Below the pieces are notes generated by a model, which saw nothing but the letters and a program-made list of their open reading frames with translations, was not told the origin of the DNA and did no database searches. Of a stretch of DNA of 64,000 nucleotides, positions 7,859-16,101 are shown one piece after another. The stretch is from Asticcacaulis machinosus. GTDB taxonomy: Bacteria; Pseudomonadota; Alphaproteobacteria; Caulobacterales; Caulobacteraceae. The stretch spans positions 62,001 through 126,000 of the forward strand of contig NZ_JAQQKV010000002.1 in NCBI RefSeq assembly GCF_028550435.1, in the 5' to 3' direction. The position numbers and the translations under genes are program-made. Within the stretch, counting starts at the first letter, position 1. Every line of letters begins with the position of its first letter.

Positions 7859-8827
7859 TTACGGCACCAGTATGGTCGTGCCCGTGGTGGCGCGGCTTTC
7901 CAGCGCGTCGTGGGCCTTGGCTGCGTCGCTCAATGCAAAGCGTTGGTGGATCGGGATGGTGATAATCCCGCGCCCGATCAGGTCGAACAATTCCGCCGCT
8001 GACGCCAGCAGATCCTCGCGCGTCGCATTATAGGCAAACAGCGATGGCCTCGTCATATAGAGCGAGCCTTTGGCATTGAGGATACCGATATCGAACGGCG
8101 GGATTGGCCCTGACGATTGACCGAACGAGACAAACAAACCGCGCGGTTTCAGCACATCCAGCGATGCCGGAAAAGTATCCGCCCCCACCGAGTCATAGAC
8201 GACATCAAACCGCCCACCGTTAAGCTCCAAAGCCTCCGGGGCAAAATCCTCATCAGCATAGTTGATAACGTGATCATAGCCATGCGCCAGCGCCAGATCG
8301 ACCTTGGCCTGAGACCCGGCTGTGCCGATGATGTGCGCCCCCAGATGCCGCGCCCACTGCCCGGCGATCAGGCCGACCCCACCCGCCGCGGCATGGAACA
8401 GCAGGTGATGACCGGCCTTAACCTCAAACGTCCGCCGCAGCAGATACTGTACAGTCAGACCTTTCAGCAGAGCGGCCGCGGCGACCTCATCGGTCACGCT
8501 ATCCGGCAAGGGGATCAGCTTATCGGCCGGGACATTGCGCGCCTCAACGTAAGTGCCCGGCCCATGCAGATAGACCACGCGGTCACCGGGTTTAAACTCA
8601 GCTACCCCCTCACCCACGGCCTCGACCAAACCCGCCGCCTCATTGCCCGGCGAAAACGGCAGAGCGGCCTTATAAAGCCCAGAACGGAAATAGGTGTCGA
8701 TATAGTTGACCCCGATCGCCGTGTGCCGCACCCGCACTTCACCAGCCTGCGGCGGGGTGAGGTCAATGTCTTCGGCCACCATCACCTCAGGGCCCCCAAC
8801 TTCATGCACGCGGATCGCCAGAACCAT
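7859..8827 (-). CDS. qor: NADPH:quinone reductase / zeta-crystallin-like zinc-independent MDR oxidoreductase
   Basis: A 322-residue medium-chain dehydrogenase/reductase with a GroES-like N-terminal half (AIRVHEVGGPEVM, GVNYIDTYFRSGLY) and a Rossmann domain with AAAGGVGLIAGQWARHLGA, the NADPH-binding glycine motif AxxGGVG. The absence of structural and catalytic zinc Cys residues, and the N-x-x-D-x-Y motif (NYIDTY), are typical of quinone oxidoreductases. It probably reduces quinones or enones in the cytoplasm using NADPH. The gene lies 42 bases downstream of the DUF2075 gene on the same strand. Physiological substrate cannot be inferred. Confidence 0.88.
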   Translation of the reverse strand: MVLAIRVHEVGGPEVMVAEDIDLTPPQAGEVRVRHTAIGVNYIDTYFRSGLYKAALPFSPGNEAAGLVEAVGEGVAEFKPGDRVVYLHGPGTYVEARNVPADKLIPLPDSVTDEVAAAALLKGLTVQYLLRRTFEVKAGHHLLFHAAAGGVGLIAGQWARHLGAHIIGTAGSQAKVDLALAHGYDHVINYADEDFAPEALELNGGRFDVVYDSVGADTFPASLDVLKPRGLFVSFGQSSGPIPPFDIGILNAKGSLYMTRPSLFAYNATREDLLASAAELFDLIGRGIITIPIHQRFALSDAAKAHDALESRATTGTTILVP

Positions 8828-8869
8828 CGGATATCTCCTTGTTTTGAGCTATATCGGACGGCACCGACG

Positions 8870-10819
8870 TCAGTTCAATAGCGGCAGACCGCAGCTTTGC
8901 AGGAAATCAAAGCTATCCTCATAAAACGTGGGCGGGCGCGTCGGGTCGCGATCATCGCCTTTGGGGACAAAGATCACCATGCCTTGCCGCGCACGGGTAA
9001 GGATGACCCGATAGGCGTTTTTCAGATAAAGCCGCTGGTGGCGATCCTTAACCGACTGCCATTTCGTGCCTTTAAACTTATACATTTGCCAGTCCTGACC
9101 ATCGTGACGCAGATCGGCATCCCAGCACACCCCCGCCCAATCCAGCTCCAAGCCTTGCACATCAAATTCGGTCGCCACGTCCTCAAGATAATAGGACGAC
9201 CGCACATCGGCGCGGTCATTCAAAAACCAGTTGGCGGGGTCGATTTCGGTCTTAATATGTACGCCTTCGGGCTTAAGCCGCAGCGCGCCCGATGAGGCAA
9301 TCAGGCCGAACCGCTCCGACCCACGCCCCTGAGCCCGCAGCCATTCCCGCGCCACCCTGATATCGCGCGTCAGGTAAATGGGATAGTGCCCCAATTTATC
9401 AAATGCCGCCCGTGCCGCCATAGCATCGCCATGCAGGACTTGCGCCACAAACTCCGACAGGGTTTCCGCCCGAAATGAGCGCATCGATACTGATAAATGC
9501 AGATCGTCATGCAGGCTCACCTGAGCGGTTTTGATAAAGGCGCTGGCGTCATGATTAAGGTCATAATCGGCCTGCGTAATCTGGGCCGACGCGTGCACCT
9601 GCCAGTGCGGGAAGTGATCTCGGATCGCCGCCATCCATTCGGACAATCCGGCCTCACCGGTATTGATCTCCTGCCCGCCGCCGATCAGACACACCACCGT
9701 GCACCAGTCGGGGTGGCGATCCATCACATGCAGCAGGAACTCAGGCTCGGACATGTCGAAATCGGCCACGGCGCGTTTTTGCTGCATAAACTTTGACGCC
9801 TGCGCCCGCGTCCAGGCGCGCTGGGCCTCATCAAAGACGACAATATGATCCGAAGGGGCCTCAACTGAGCGCAGATAATGGTCGCGGAAGTGATGGATGT
9901 TCTGGATAAAGGCATGGACATGGCGGGCGATATGGGTTTTGGCGCCACCGGTTCGGGATTGCTGATCGCGGATCAGGGCTTCGGACAGCACCGCCACCAA
10001 GGGCCCGTTACCTGACAAAAACGTGGCGTGGGTTTCGCCTTCACCGCTGCGTTGGGTGGCGATGTTGAGGCCCGCCAAAGTCTTGCCCGCCCCCGGCACG
10101 CCGGTGATAAAACAGATCGATTTTTGCCGGTGCGCGCGGGCGGTTTCAATGACGCGGCTGATGATGTCCTGCGTGCGGCCAAGATTCACAGCCCCCGCAT
10201 CATGGCGCACAATATCGGCCACGTCATGCCGGTCATAGAGGGCACGGGCGGCCTCGATAATGGTCGGGGTCGGACGATAGCCGGTGGCGGCCCAGCGCTC
10301 TGCATCGAACTGTGCCGCCGCCGCCGTCGCGCTGAACATCTTCAGCACATAGCCAAGGTCGGCAGGACATACGCACAACGGTTTGGCGACATGGGTGCCC
10401 GGCAATTCAAACTGGATGATGCCCGACGTTTTCGCCCTGGTCGCCACCAGCACCGGCACGATCGCCAGATCATGACTGCCCTGATGGAAGTTTTTGAGAT
10501 CGAGCGCATAGTCTTCGACCTGCTCTATGGCAGATGGCTTAAAATCCTCATCTGTCTTGAACTCGATCACAAACACGCAGTCGCCAATCAGCACCACGCA
10601 ATCGGCGCGCTTCCCCATGCGCGGAATGGCGAACTCGAAATATAAGGTAAAGGCCGGCTGATCAGTAAGCGCCGCCCGCATCACGGTGATCTGCTGCACC
10701 CACGCCTCGCGCTGGGTCATCTCCAGCGCGAATGAATGCCCCTGCGCCAAAGCCCCCAAAATATGCTCATCCGTATCGGCATAAAACCGCGCACGGTCTG
10801 CGGTATAATAGGCGCGCAT
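8870..10819 (-). CDS. DUF2075 P-loop protein with N-terminal PD-(D/E)XK-like nuclease domain
   Basis: A 649-residue protein. The N-terminal part (about 55-130) shows a nuclease-like core, with Asp73 then E86-F-K88 (ADCVVLIGDCVFVIEFK), the spacing of a PD-(D/E)XK site. The central part has Walker A GVPGAGKT (240-247) and Walker B VVFDEAQ (327-333), typical of DUF2075 helicase-like proteins. The C-terminal YRVILTRARQGMVIFVP resembles UvrD/DUF2075 motif VI. Such proteins occur singly and near defence or mobile regions; the role is unproven but nucleic-acid processing is likely. It starts at ATG 10819 and is divergent from the membrane-anchored hypothetical at 10953. Base composition matches the host, so a recent transfer is not evident. 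Confidence 0.78.
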   Translation of the reverse strand: MRAYYTADRARFYADTDEHILGALAQGHSFALEMTQREAWVQQITVMRAALTDQPAFTLYFEFAIPRMGKRADCVVLIGDCVFVIEFKTDEDFKPSAIEQVEDYALDLKNFHQGSHDLAIVPVLVATRAKTSGIIQFELPGTHVAKPLCVCPADLGYVLKMFSATAAAAQFDAERWAATGYRPTPTIIEAARALYDRHDVADIVRHDAGAVNLGRTQDIISRVIETARAHRQKSICFITGVPGAGKTLAGLNIATQRSGEGETHATFLSGNGPLVAVLSEALIRDQQSRTGGAKTHIARHVHAFIQNIHHFRDHYLRSVEAPSDHIVVFDEAQRAWTRAQASKFMQQKRAVADFDMSEPEFLLHVMDRHPDWCTVVCLIGGGQEINTGEAGLSEWMAAIRDHFPHWQVHASAQITQADYDLNHDASAFIKTAQVSLHDDLHLSVSMRSFRAETLSEFVAQVLHGDAMAARAAFDKLGHYPIYLTRDIRVAREWLRAQGRGSERFGLIASSGALRLKPEGVHIKTEIDPANWFLNDRADVRSSYYLEDVATEFDVQGLELDWAGVCWDADLRHDGQDWQMYKFKGTKWQSVKDRHQRLYLKNAYRVILTRARQGMVIFVPKGDDRDPTRPPTFYEDSFDFLQSCGLPLLN

Positions 10820-10952
10820 TCATCCCCCCTGAAATCGCGCCCAGGCTGTCACAAAGTGTCCGATTTTCAAGAAAAATATCCGATGCGTGTTTTCAGTATG
10901 CACAGCGATATGCAGAGAGTAGTTTAATCTCAGTGCAGATGGAGGGGCAGGT

Positions 10953-11519
10953 ATGAAGACACTTTGGCTCAGAATTTCAATCGCCCTGAATTTCATCTTA
11001 TTTGGCATTATCGCCGCATGGGCCTTTGCTCAATACGCGACGTACAGCCACGCCCATGCAGCCTTTAGCAGATTTCCCGATGAGGGCAGTCGCCCAGCCT
11101 ATCATTATGATCTTTTTGGAGATGGGACGGTCATTTATCAAAATACTGAAACAAGCATTACGTACAAGATTGGTAGACTGGAGGCAATCTATGCGCTTTG
11201 GCTCCTAGACAGCCCACAGTTCAATCATGCACCTTTGGTATCGTCTGAGTGTTCAGTAATAAATTATAGTTTCGGCAAAATTACCGAAAATGGATGCTCT
11301 GAACCTAACGCCTTTACTTACGACAAAATTGCAGAACCTTTAAAGCCTCTGGTCCGTGCAATAAAAATCAACTGGAACGATCCTGAGCATGCCCCGACCT
11401 TAACTCCCGCAATAACTGCGGAAACTTATGATATAACTACGGCGAGGCATAAGGTCGATCCACCTTTCTGGCGACCCGGACCTCCACCACACGATCCAAA
11501 TTCGCCCTCCCCCCATTAA
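10953..11519 (+). CDS. Hypothetical protein with N-terminal membrane anchor
   Basis: A 188-residue protein with one hydrophobic segment near residues 8-28 and a soluble remainder rich in aromatic and polar residues, ending in a Pro-rich tail (PPFWRPGPPPHDPNSPSPH). Two cysteines in the middle could form a disulfide in the periplasm. I recognise no family. The ATG at 10953 has GGAGGGG just upstream. Its stop overlaps the TTAA pair in front of fliI (11516-11529), so it may run into fliI, but a link to the flagellum is not shown. Confidence 0.6.
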   Translation: MKTLWLRISIALNFILFGIIAAWAFAQYATYSHAHAAFSRFPDEGSRPAYHYDLFGDGTVIYQNTETSITYKIGRLEAIYALWLLDSPQFNHAPLVSSECSVINYSFGKITENGCSEPNAFTYDKIAEPLKPLVRAIKINWNDPEHAPTLTPAITAETYDITTARHKVDPPFWRPGPPPHDPNSPSPH

Positions 11520-11529
11520 CCTTTCTTAA
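11516..11529 (+). promoter_or_regulatory. TTAA-N6-TTAA pair upstream of fliI (possible CtrA box)
   Basis: TTAACCTTTCTTAA lies 24 bases before the fliI ATG and matches the pair before ctrA (TTAACGAATCTTAA) in spacing and in the TCTTAA end. The canonical CtrA box has a 7-nt spacer, so this is a non-consensus candidate. Its position implies transcription starting at or near the ATG. Confidence 0.4.
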
Positions 11530-11553
11530 GTTTGCGTTTACTATCTTGCTCTC

Positions 11554-12906
11554 ATGCAGGATTTGATTCACGCCGCTGATAATGTTGAGCCGCTCAGGGT
11601 TTATGGCCGCGTGGCGGTGGTCAATGGCCTGCTGATCGAAGCCAAGGGCGGGCTTTCCTATATGCAGGTCGGGGCGCGCTGTGAGATCATCCGCCGCCAT
11701 GCCGATCCTTTGCCCGTCGAAGTCGTGGGTTTTCGCGAAGACCGCGCCTTGATGATGCCGTTCGGGCCGATCGAAGGCATCGCGCCGGGGGCTGAAATTC
11801 GCATCCTGTCCGACGGCGGCAAGGTTTATCCGTCGACCGCCTGGCTGGGGCGGATCGTTGATTCCTTTGGGGAGCCGATTGATGGTCTGGGGCCGCTGCC
11901 CAAGGGGCAGGTCGGCTATAACCTTCGCGCCGCCCCCCCGCCCGCCCATGCCCGCGCCCGTGTGGGGGAGCGGCTGAACCTCGGTGTGCGCTCGATGGAT
12001 GTGTTCACCACCTGCTGCCGCGGTCAGCGTTTAGGCGTGTTTGCCGGGTCTGGTGTCGGTAAGTCCGTGCTGCTGTCGATGCTGGCGCGCGAAGCCACCT
12101 GCGACGCCGTGGTGGTCGGCCTGATCGGCGAACGGGGGCGTGAGGTCAGAGAATTTATCGAAGAAACCTTGGGGCCAGAGGGTCTGCGCCGCGCCATTGT
12201 GGTGGTCGCAACCTCCGATGAGCCCGCTCTGAAACGACGGCAAGCGGCCTATATGACGCTGGCCCTGTCGGAATTTCTGCGCGATCAGGGCTTGGAGGTT
12301 CTGTGCCTGATGGACTCGGTGACGCGCTTTGCGATGGCGCAACGTGAGATCGGTTTGGCGACCGGTGAGCCACCGACCACCAAGGGCTATACCCCGACCT
12401 GTTTTGCCGAATTGCCAAAGTTACTGGAGCGCGCCGGTCCCGGCCCGACCTATCCGGACGGCACGCAAGGCGGGCCGATTACGGGGCTGTTTACCGTGCT
12501 GGTTGACGGCGATGACCATAATGAGCCGATTGCCGATGCCGTGCGCGGTATTTTAGACGGGCACATCGTCATGAGCCGCAATATTGCCGAACGCGGCCGC
12601 TTTCCCGCCATCGATGTGCTTAAATCGATCAGCCGGACCATGCCGGGGTGCCAGACCCTGCCTGAACGCGAGGTGGTGCGTCAAGCGCGGCAGGTGCTGT
12701 CGGCCTATACCAACATGGAAGAACTGATCCGCATCGGGGCGTACCGCGCCGGTGCTGACCCCGATGTTGACCGGGCTATTCGCCTTAACCCAGATATTGA
12801 GAATTTTTTACGGCAAGACAAGGAAGAATACACGTCTCTTGACGACTCGTTTACGATTTTGGCGCAGATTCTGACCTCGGATCAGGCGGATATTCCGCCG
12901 GGTTAA
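11554..12906 (+). CDS. fliI: Flagellum-specific ATPase FliI
   Basis: The 450-residue ATPase energises the flagellar type III export apparatus at the cytoplasmic membrane. Walker A GSGVGKS is at 165-171, GERGREV at 192-198, and the Walker B strand [18 protein letters not shown] follows, as in FliI/SctN and F1-beta proteins. It is followed after 20 bases by fliJ. No Shine-Dalgarno sequence is visible before the ATG at 11554, while a TTAA pair lies 24 bases upstream. This arrangement suggests a leaderless or near-leaderless mRNA. Conserved N-terminal [13 protein letters not shown] supports the chosen start. Confidence 0.96.
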   Translation: MQDLIHAADNVEPLRVYGRVAVVNGLLIEAKGGLSYMQVGARCEIIRRHADPLPVEVVGFREDRALMMPFGPIEGIAPGAEIRILSDGGKVYPSTAWLGRIVDSFGEPIDGLGPLPKGQVGYNLRAAPPPAHARARVGERLNLGVRSMDVFTTCCRGQRLGVFAGSGVGKSVLLSMLAREATCDAVVVGLIGERGREVREFIEETLGPEGLRRAIVVVATSDEPALKRRQAAYMTLALSEFLRDQGLEVLCLMDSVTRFAMAQREIGLATGEPPTTKGYTPTCFAELPKLLERAGPGPTYPDGTQGGPITGLFTVLVDGDDHNEPIADAVRGILDGHIVMSRNIAERGRFPAIDVLKSISRTMPGCQTLPEREVVRQARQVLSAYTNMEELIRIGAYRAGADPDVDRAIRLNPDIENFLRQDKEEYTSLDDSFTILAQILTSDQADIPPG

Positions 12907-12926
12907 GTTCAGGGTAGGAATACAAA

Positions 12927-13343
12927 ATGGCTAAGTGGGTCAAAAGCTTAATCCGCATCTCGACCTTTGAGGTGGAGACCCTGCAAAAGACCCTCGCCGA
13001 AGTCGTTACCCGCCGCACCCATGTTGAAATGAAGATCGCCACGCTCGATGCCGAGTTTGAGCTGGAAACCGTGCGTGCCAAAGAAGATTACAGCCTGTCT
13101 ATCCACATGCCAGCCTATAAAAAAGGCTGGGACGCACGCCGTCAGGTCGTTGCCAACGACCTTAACCTCATCGCTCACGAAGAACGCGGCATCCGCGATC
13201 AACTGACCGAGGCGTTTGAAGAACTTAAGAAGTTCGAGCATGTGTCCGAAGTGACCAAGCTGAACCGCCTGCGTCAGGAACTGGCGCGCGAAAACGCCGC
13301 CATGGACGAAGCCGCGCTGCGCATGAGCTACAGCCGCGCATGA
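12927..13343 (+). CDS. fliJ: Flagellar export protein FliJ
   Basis: A 138-residue, charged, almost entirely helical protein expected to form an antiparallel coiled coil, like FliJ, which couples FliI to FlhA and escorts export chaperones. Sequence conservation in FliJ is low, so the call rests on size, coiled-coil character and position 20 bases after fliI. TAGGA lies 8 bases before the ATG. Its stop overlaps the start of a GH10 xylanase gene in an ATGA arrangement, an unexpected partner for a flagellar gene. Confidence 0.85.
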   Translation: MAKWVKSLIRISTFEVETLQKTLAEVVTRRTHVEMKIATLDAEFELETVRAKEDYSLSIHMPAYKKGWDARRQVVANDLNLIAHEERGIRDQLTEAFEELKKFEHVSEVTKLNRLRQELARENAAMDEAALRMSYSRA

Positions 13344-14377
13344 TCTCAAGGCGGGCCGTGCTGACCGGGGCGGTTGCACTGGCCGGATGTGGCCAAAGCA
13401 CTGCGCAAACTGACGCTCCGCTTCCACCGCTGAAATCTCTGGCCCCGTTCGATCTGGGGGTCTGCGCCATGACCGCCACCTTCAAAGACCCGCAATGGGG
13501 AAAGCTGGCCGCCACCCATTTCGACCGCCTCACGCCGGAATGGGAAATGAAGATGGAATACATCCTTCTGCCCGACGGGTCGCTGCGGTTTGACGCGCCT
13601 GATAAGGTCGTGGATTTCGCCCAGTCTCACGGCATGAGCGTGTTTGGTCATGTCATTATCTGGTACGCGCAGGACGGTGATTATTTTCAAGCTTTGAAGG
13701 GCGATAAACGCACCTTTGTCGACGCCTACCGCGCCTATGTCCGCGGGGTAGCGGGCCATTATGCGGGTAAGGTCAATGGCTGGGATGTGGTCAATGAGCC
13801 CATGCTGGATGACGGATCGGGCTTGCGCGACTGCCTGTGGATGCAGATGATGGGGGAGGACTATGTGGGTGAAGCTTTGCGCGCCGCCCATGCGGCCGAT
13901 CCGGCCGTGCCGTTGTTCCTCAACGACTATAACCTCGAATATTATCCGAAAAAGCGGGCCGCCTTTTTGCGGCTGGCCGAGCGATTGCTGAAAGCCGGTG
14001 TACCGCTGCATGGGCTGGGCACCCAGACCCATATCGACGCCAATATCGAAAAAGGCACGCTTAAGGCCGCCATCAACGACCTCGCTGCACTGGGCTTAAA
14101 AGTGCATGTATCCGAGGTCGATATCAGCCTGAAACCCGAAGGCATGATCCTGCCGGGCACGGATTTGCCTGCCGGTCAGGTGCGGGCGCTGACTGAGATC
14201 ACCGACACCTATTTGCAGCTAAAACCCCATCAGCAGTTCGGCCTGACCGTGTGGGGATTACGCGACAAAGATACTTTCCCCTATCGCAAAGACAGCGCAG
14301 ATAAGCCGGTGCTGTTTGATAGTGCAGGTTTTGCCAAGCCTCTGGCCCACGCTTTTGCCGGGCGGTTTTCAGCGTAG
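13340..14377 (+). CDS. GH10 endo-1,4-beta-xylanase, lipoprotein
   Basis: The 345-residue GH10 enzyme has the acid/base Glu153 in WDVVNEP, the nucleophile Glu259 in HVSEVDIS and GHVIIW, all typical of the family. These enzymes cut internal beta-1,4 xylosidic bonds. The N-terminus SRRAVLTGAVALAGC has a twin Arg and a lipobox LAGC with Cys17, so it is likely an exported lipoprotein, possibly Tat-dependent. The catalytic domain is compact with no extra binding module. The ATG overlaps the fliJ stop (ATGA, 13340-13343), so translation is probably coupled to the flagellar export genes. A 206-bp palindromic element follows the stop. Confidence 0.92.
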   Translation: MISRRAVLTGAVALAGCGQSTAQTDAPLPPLKSLAPFDLGVCAMTATFKDPQWGKLAATHFDRLTPEWEMKMEYILLPDGSLRFDAPDKVVDFAQSHGMSVFGHVIIWYAQDGDYFQALKGDKRTFVDAYRAYVRGVAGHYAGKVNGWDVVNEPMLDDGSGLRDCLWMQMMGEDYVGEALRAAHAADPAVPLFLNDYNLEYYPKKRAAFLRLAERLLKAGVPLHGLGTQTHIDANIEKGTLKAAINDLAALGLKVHVSEVDISLKPEGMILPGTDLPAGQVRALTEITDTYLQLKPHQQFGLTVWGLRDKDTFPYRKDSADKPVLFDSAGFAKPLAHAFAGRFSA

Positions 14378-14384
14378 AAACCTT

Positions 14385-14590
14385 ATACTCCCCCATCGCA
14401 ACCGGTTTCAGTTATGATCACGCCTTGTCATATGGGGGAGGTGGATTTTTGCTTTAGCAAAAAGACGGTGGGGGGCTTGATAGCTGTTTTCAGGTTGAAG
14501 AAGCCCCCCACTGCCTCGGCTAAACCTCGGCATCTCCCCCACTTGATAAAGGTATTGCGATATCTGAGGCTTAGTGCGGTGGGGGAGTAT
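14385..14590. repeat. Family A MITE-like palindromic element, copy 1
   Basis: A 206-bp element with perfect 11-bp terminal inverted repeats ATACTCCCCCA (14385-14395) and TGGGGGAGTAT (14580-14590). Inside are TTTTTGC-TTTA-GCAAAAA and a GTGGGGGGCTT / AAGCCCCCCAC pair. It fills the gap between the xylanase and the DUF4282 gene. The inner block GGGGGAGGTGGATTTT...GCAAAA..GACGG is shared with copy 2 (20696-20911). It carries no plausible protein of its own. Confidence 0.7.
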
Positions 14591-14613
14591 TTAGAGTGAA
14601 GCCCAATCCGGCT

Positions 14614-15096
14614 CTAACTCTCTTTGGCCGGACGGATATTGGTAAAGGGGCTGTCGAGCACATCCTTGGGGTCGCCCATATCGATCGGGGCCTGCGGGTC
14701 AAGAGACGGGCGCGGCTCAGGCGTTGATGCGGCAGGTGCCTGACGCTGGGCCGTTTCGGCTTCCTTACGCAGGAACCGCAGATCATCGGCAATGCGGAAG
14801 ATGGCGACATAGAATTCACAGAACGACCGCCACAGCAGAATGCCGGCGAATACAAACAACAGGCCGCCGATCAGAAACGGTATAGCCAGGAACCAGCCCC
14901 ACGGAGCCTGTTCACGCATGGCAATGCCGACGGTCGCCCCGACAACACCGAATGCCGACAGCAACAACAGCGACAATCCCGCCCAATAGATCAGGTGAAT
15001 AACCGGCCGCGTAATCAGGCGGTCAAAGGTAATCAGGTCAAAGAAAATATCGCCCGGAGAGGTCGAACCGAACACCTGCTTGATCAGACGCTTCAT
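14614..15096 (-). CDS. DUF4282 two-pass membrane protein
   Basis: The 160-residue protein begins with a soluble stretch containing FDLITFDRLITRPVIHLIYW. It has two hydrophobic segments near 36-58 and 68-90, followed by a Pro-rich soluble tail. This layout and FDxLITxxxI match DUF4282, a family of small inner-membrane proteins of unknown function common in alphaproteobacteria. It stands alone between a family A element and a family B element, convergent with the xylanase gene. Nothing in the context indicates its role. Confidence 0.75.
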   Translation of the reverse strand: MKRLIKQVFGSTSPGDIFFDLITFDRLITRPVIHLIYWAGLSLLLLSAFGVVGATVGIAMREQAPWGWFLAIPFLIGGLLFVFAGILLWRSFCEFYVAIFRIADDLRFLRKEAETAQRQAPAASTPEPRPSLDPQAPIDMGDPKDVLDSPFTNIRPAKES

Positions 15097-15146
15097 AAGC
15101 TGGCCACCCTTTAACCCGTCATGGGCTTGTCATTATTTGGTTTGCG

Positions 15147-15234
15147 TCCCTCGCCGGGCGGTGGCTCCGCCACCTTGGCCGCCGCCGCAATGGCGGCTTA
15201 AGCGGAATGATTCCACCAGAAATCATTCCGCTCT
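15147..15234. repeat. Family B repeat, copy 1
   Basis: GC-rich block TCCCTCGCCGGGCGGTGGCT, then a CCGCCACC and GGCCGCCGCCGCAATGGCGGC part, ending in a hairpin AGCGGAATGATT / AATCATTCCGCT. The same parts recur at 31825-31880, 34475-34551 and 38694-38779. The 15097-15349 gap holds this and an AT-rich remainder with no gene I can support. Confidence 0.7.
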
Positions 15235-15349
15235 GAAAGCGTTAGAAATGATTTTAACCCTGATTGTCAAGGTTTATGGATTTTAGACACTTGATCTGGT
15301 CGCTCGTGAAAATTGTAGGGCATTGACATTAAATTGCGCCCTTTGCCTT

Positions 15350-15994
15350 TCAATCAAAATCATATCCGAAATAATTCCTGTATCCAGCCGATAAAGCGCT
15401 GGCCTTAAGCTCATCAGAACTTGGGATAGATTTGAGATAACCGCATTTTATGCCGATGTACCCAAGCGCATCATATATCTCAGGTACTTTGGCAAATGAC
15501 TTCACCCCTAACGATATCGGAGCCACATAACGCTCCTTCCCAATCATTTTCAGAGTCTTAATTTTATCAGCAGCATTTGCACATACATTGCCGTCAATTA
15601 TTTCCTTTCGGATAATAATGTACTTCGCCAACGGGTCGCCTTTATCGCTCCAATAATTAATGGCATCATGGCCGTAGAAATCTGTCAGGCAATCCGAACT
15701 TACAGGCTTTATATATAAACTTTCCGAATTACTGAATCTGAAAATTCTGTGAAATCTTCTATCAAAATCATAAACTGACACACTGTATCTGTTAACGTTT
15801 TTCGGAATGAGGCACAGACCATCTACAGTACTTTCGTAATTAAACACAGTCCTGTAATTATTCACCAGCGCACGAAAACCAGCAGTTTTAATTTCATAAT
15901 ATGCTGAAGGCTGAAACAAGAGAGGTGATACGGCAAGCATGACTACCGCACCTAAGACAAACCAAATCGTGCCACCCGATAATCGCCGCATCAT
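15350..15994 (-). CDS. Hypothetical membrane-anchored protein
   Basis: A 214-residue protein with one N-terminal hydrophobic segment (about 8-28) and a probably periplasmic remainder with several cysteines (LCLIPK, SSDCLTDFYG, GNVCANAAD, IKCGYL) that may pair as disulfides. I recognise no family. The gene is strikingly AT-rich compared with its flagellar neighbours, which suggests foreign origin or relaxed selection. It lies alone, 107 bases downstream of flhA on the same strand, and need not be co-transcribed with it. Confidence 0.55.
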   Translation of the reverse strand: MMRRLSGGTIWFVLGAVVMLAVSPLLFQPSAYYEIKTAGFRALVNNYRTVFNYESTVDGLCLIPKNVNRYSVSVYDFDRRFHRIFRFSNSESLYIKPVSSDCLTDFYGHDAINYWSDKGDPLAKYIIIRKEIIDGNVCANAADKIKTLKMIGKERYVAPISLGVKSFAKVPEIYDALGYIGIKCGYLKSIPSSDELKASALSAGYRNYFGYDFD

Positions 15995-16101
15995 TCCCCC
16001 AATTCAAAACCCAGATTAAATGACATTGGCCTGTGTATCACTTAACCAGACGGATAGACATTCCATCCACCTCAAAGTCACAGACTTTGAGGTGAGTACG
16101 A

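Noticed and set aside
14414-14855. Small frames inside the 14385-14590 repeat and overlapping the DUF4282 gene
   Set aside because: The repeat is palindromic and non-coding; the DUF4282 frame explains the rest.
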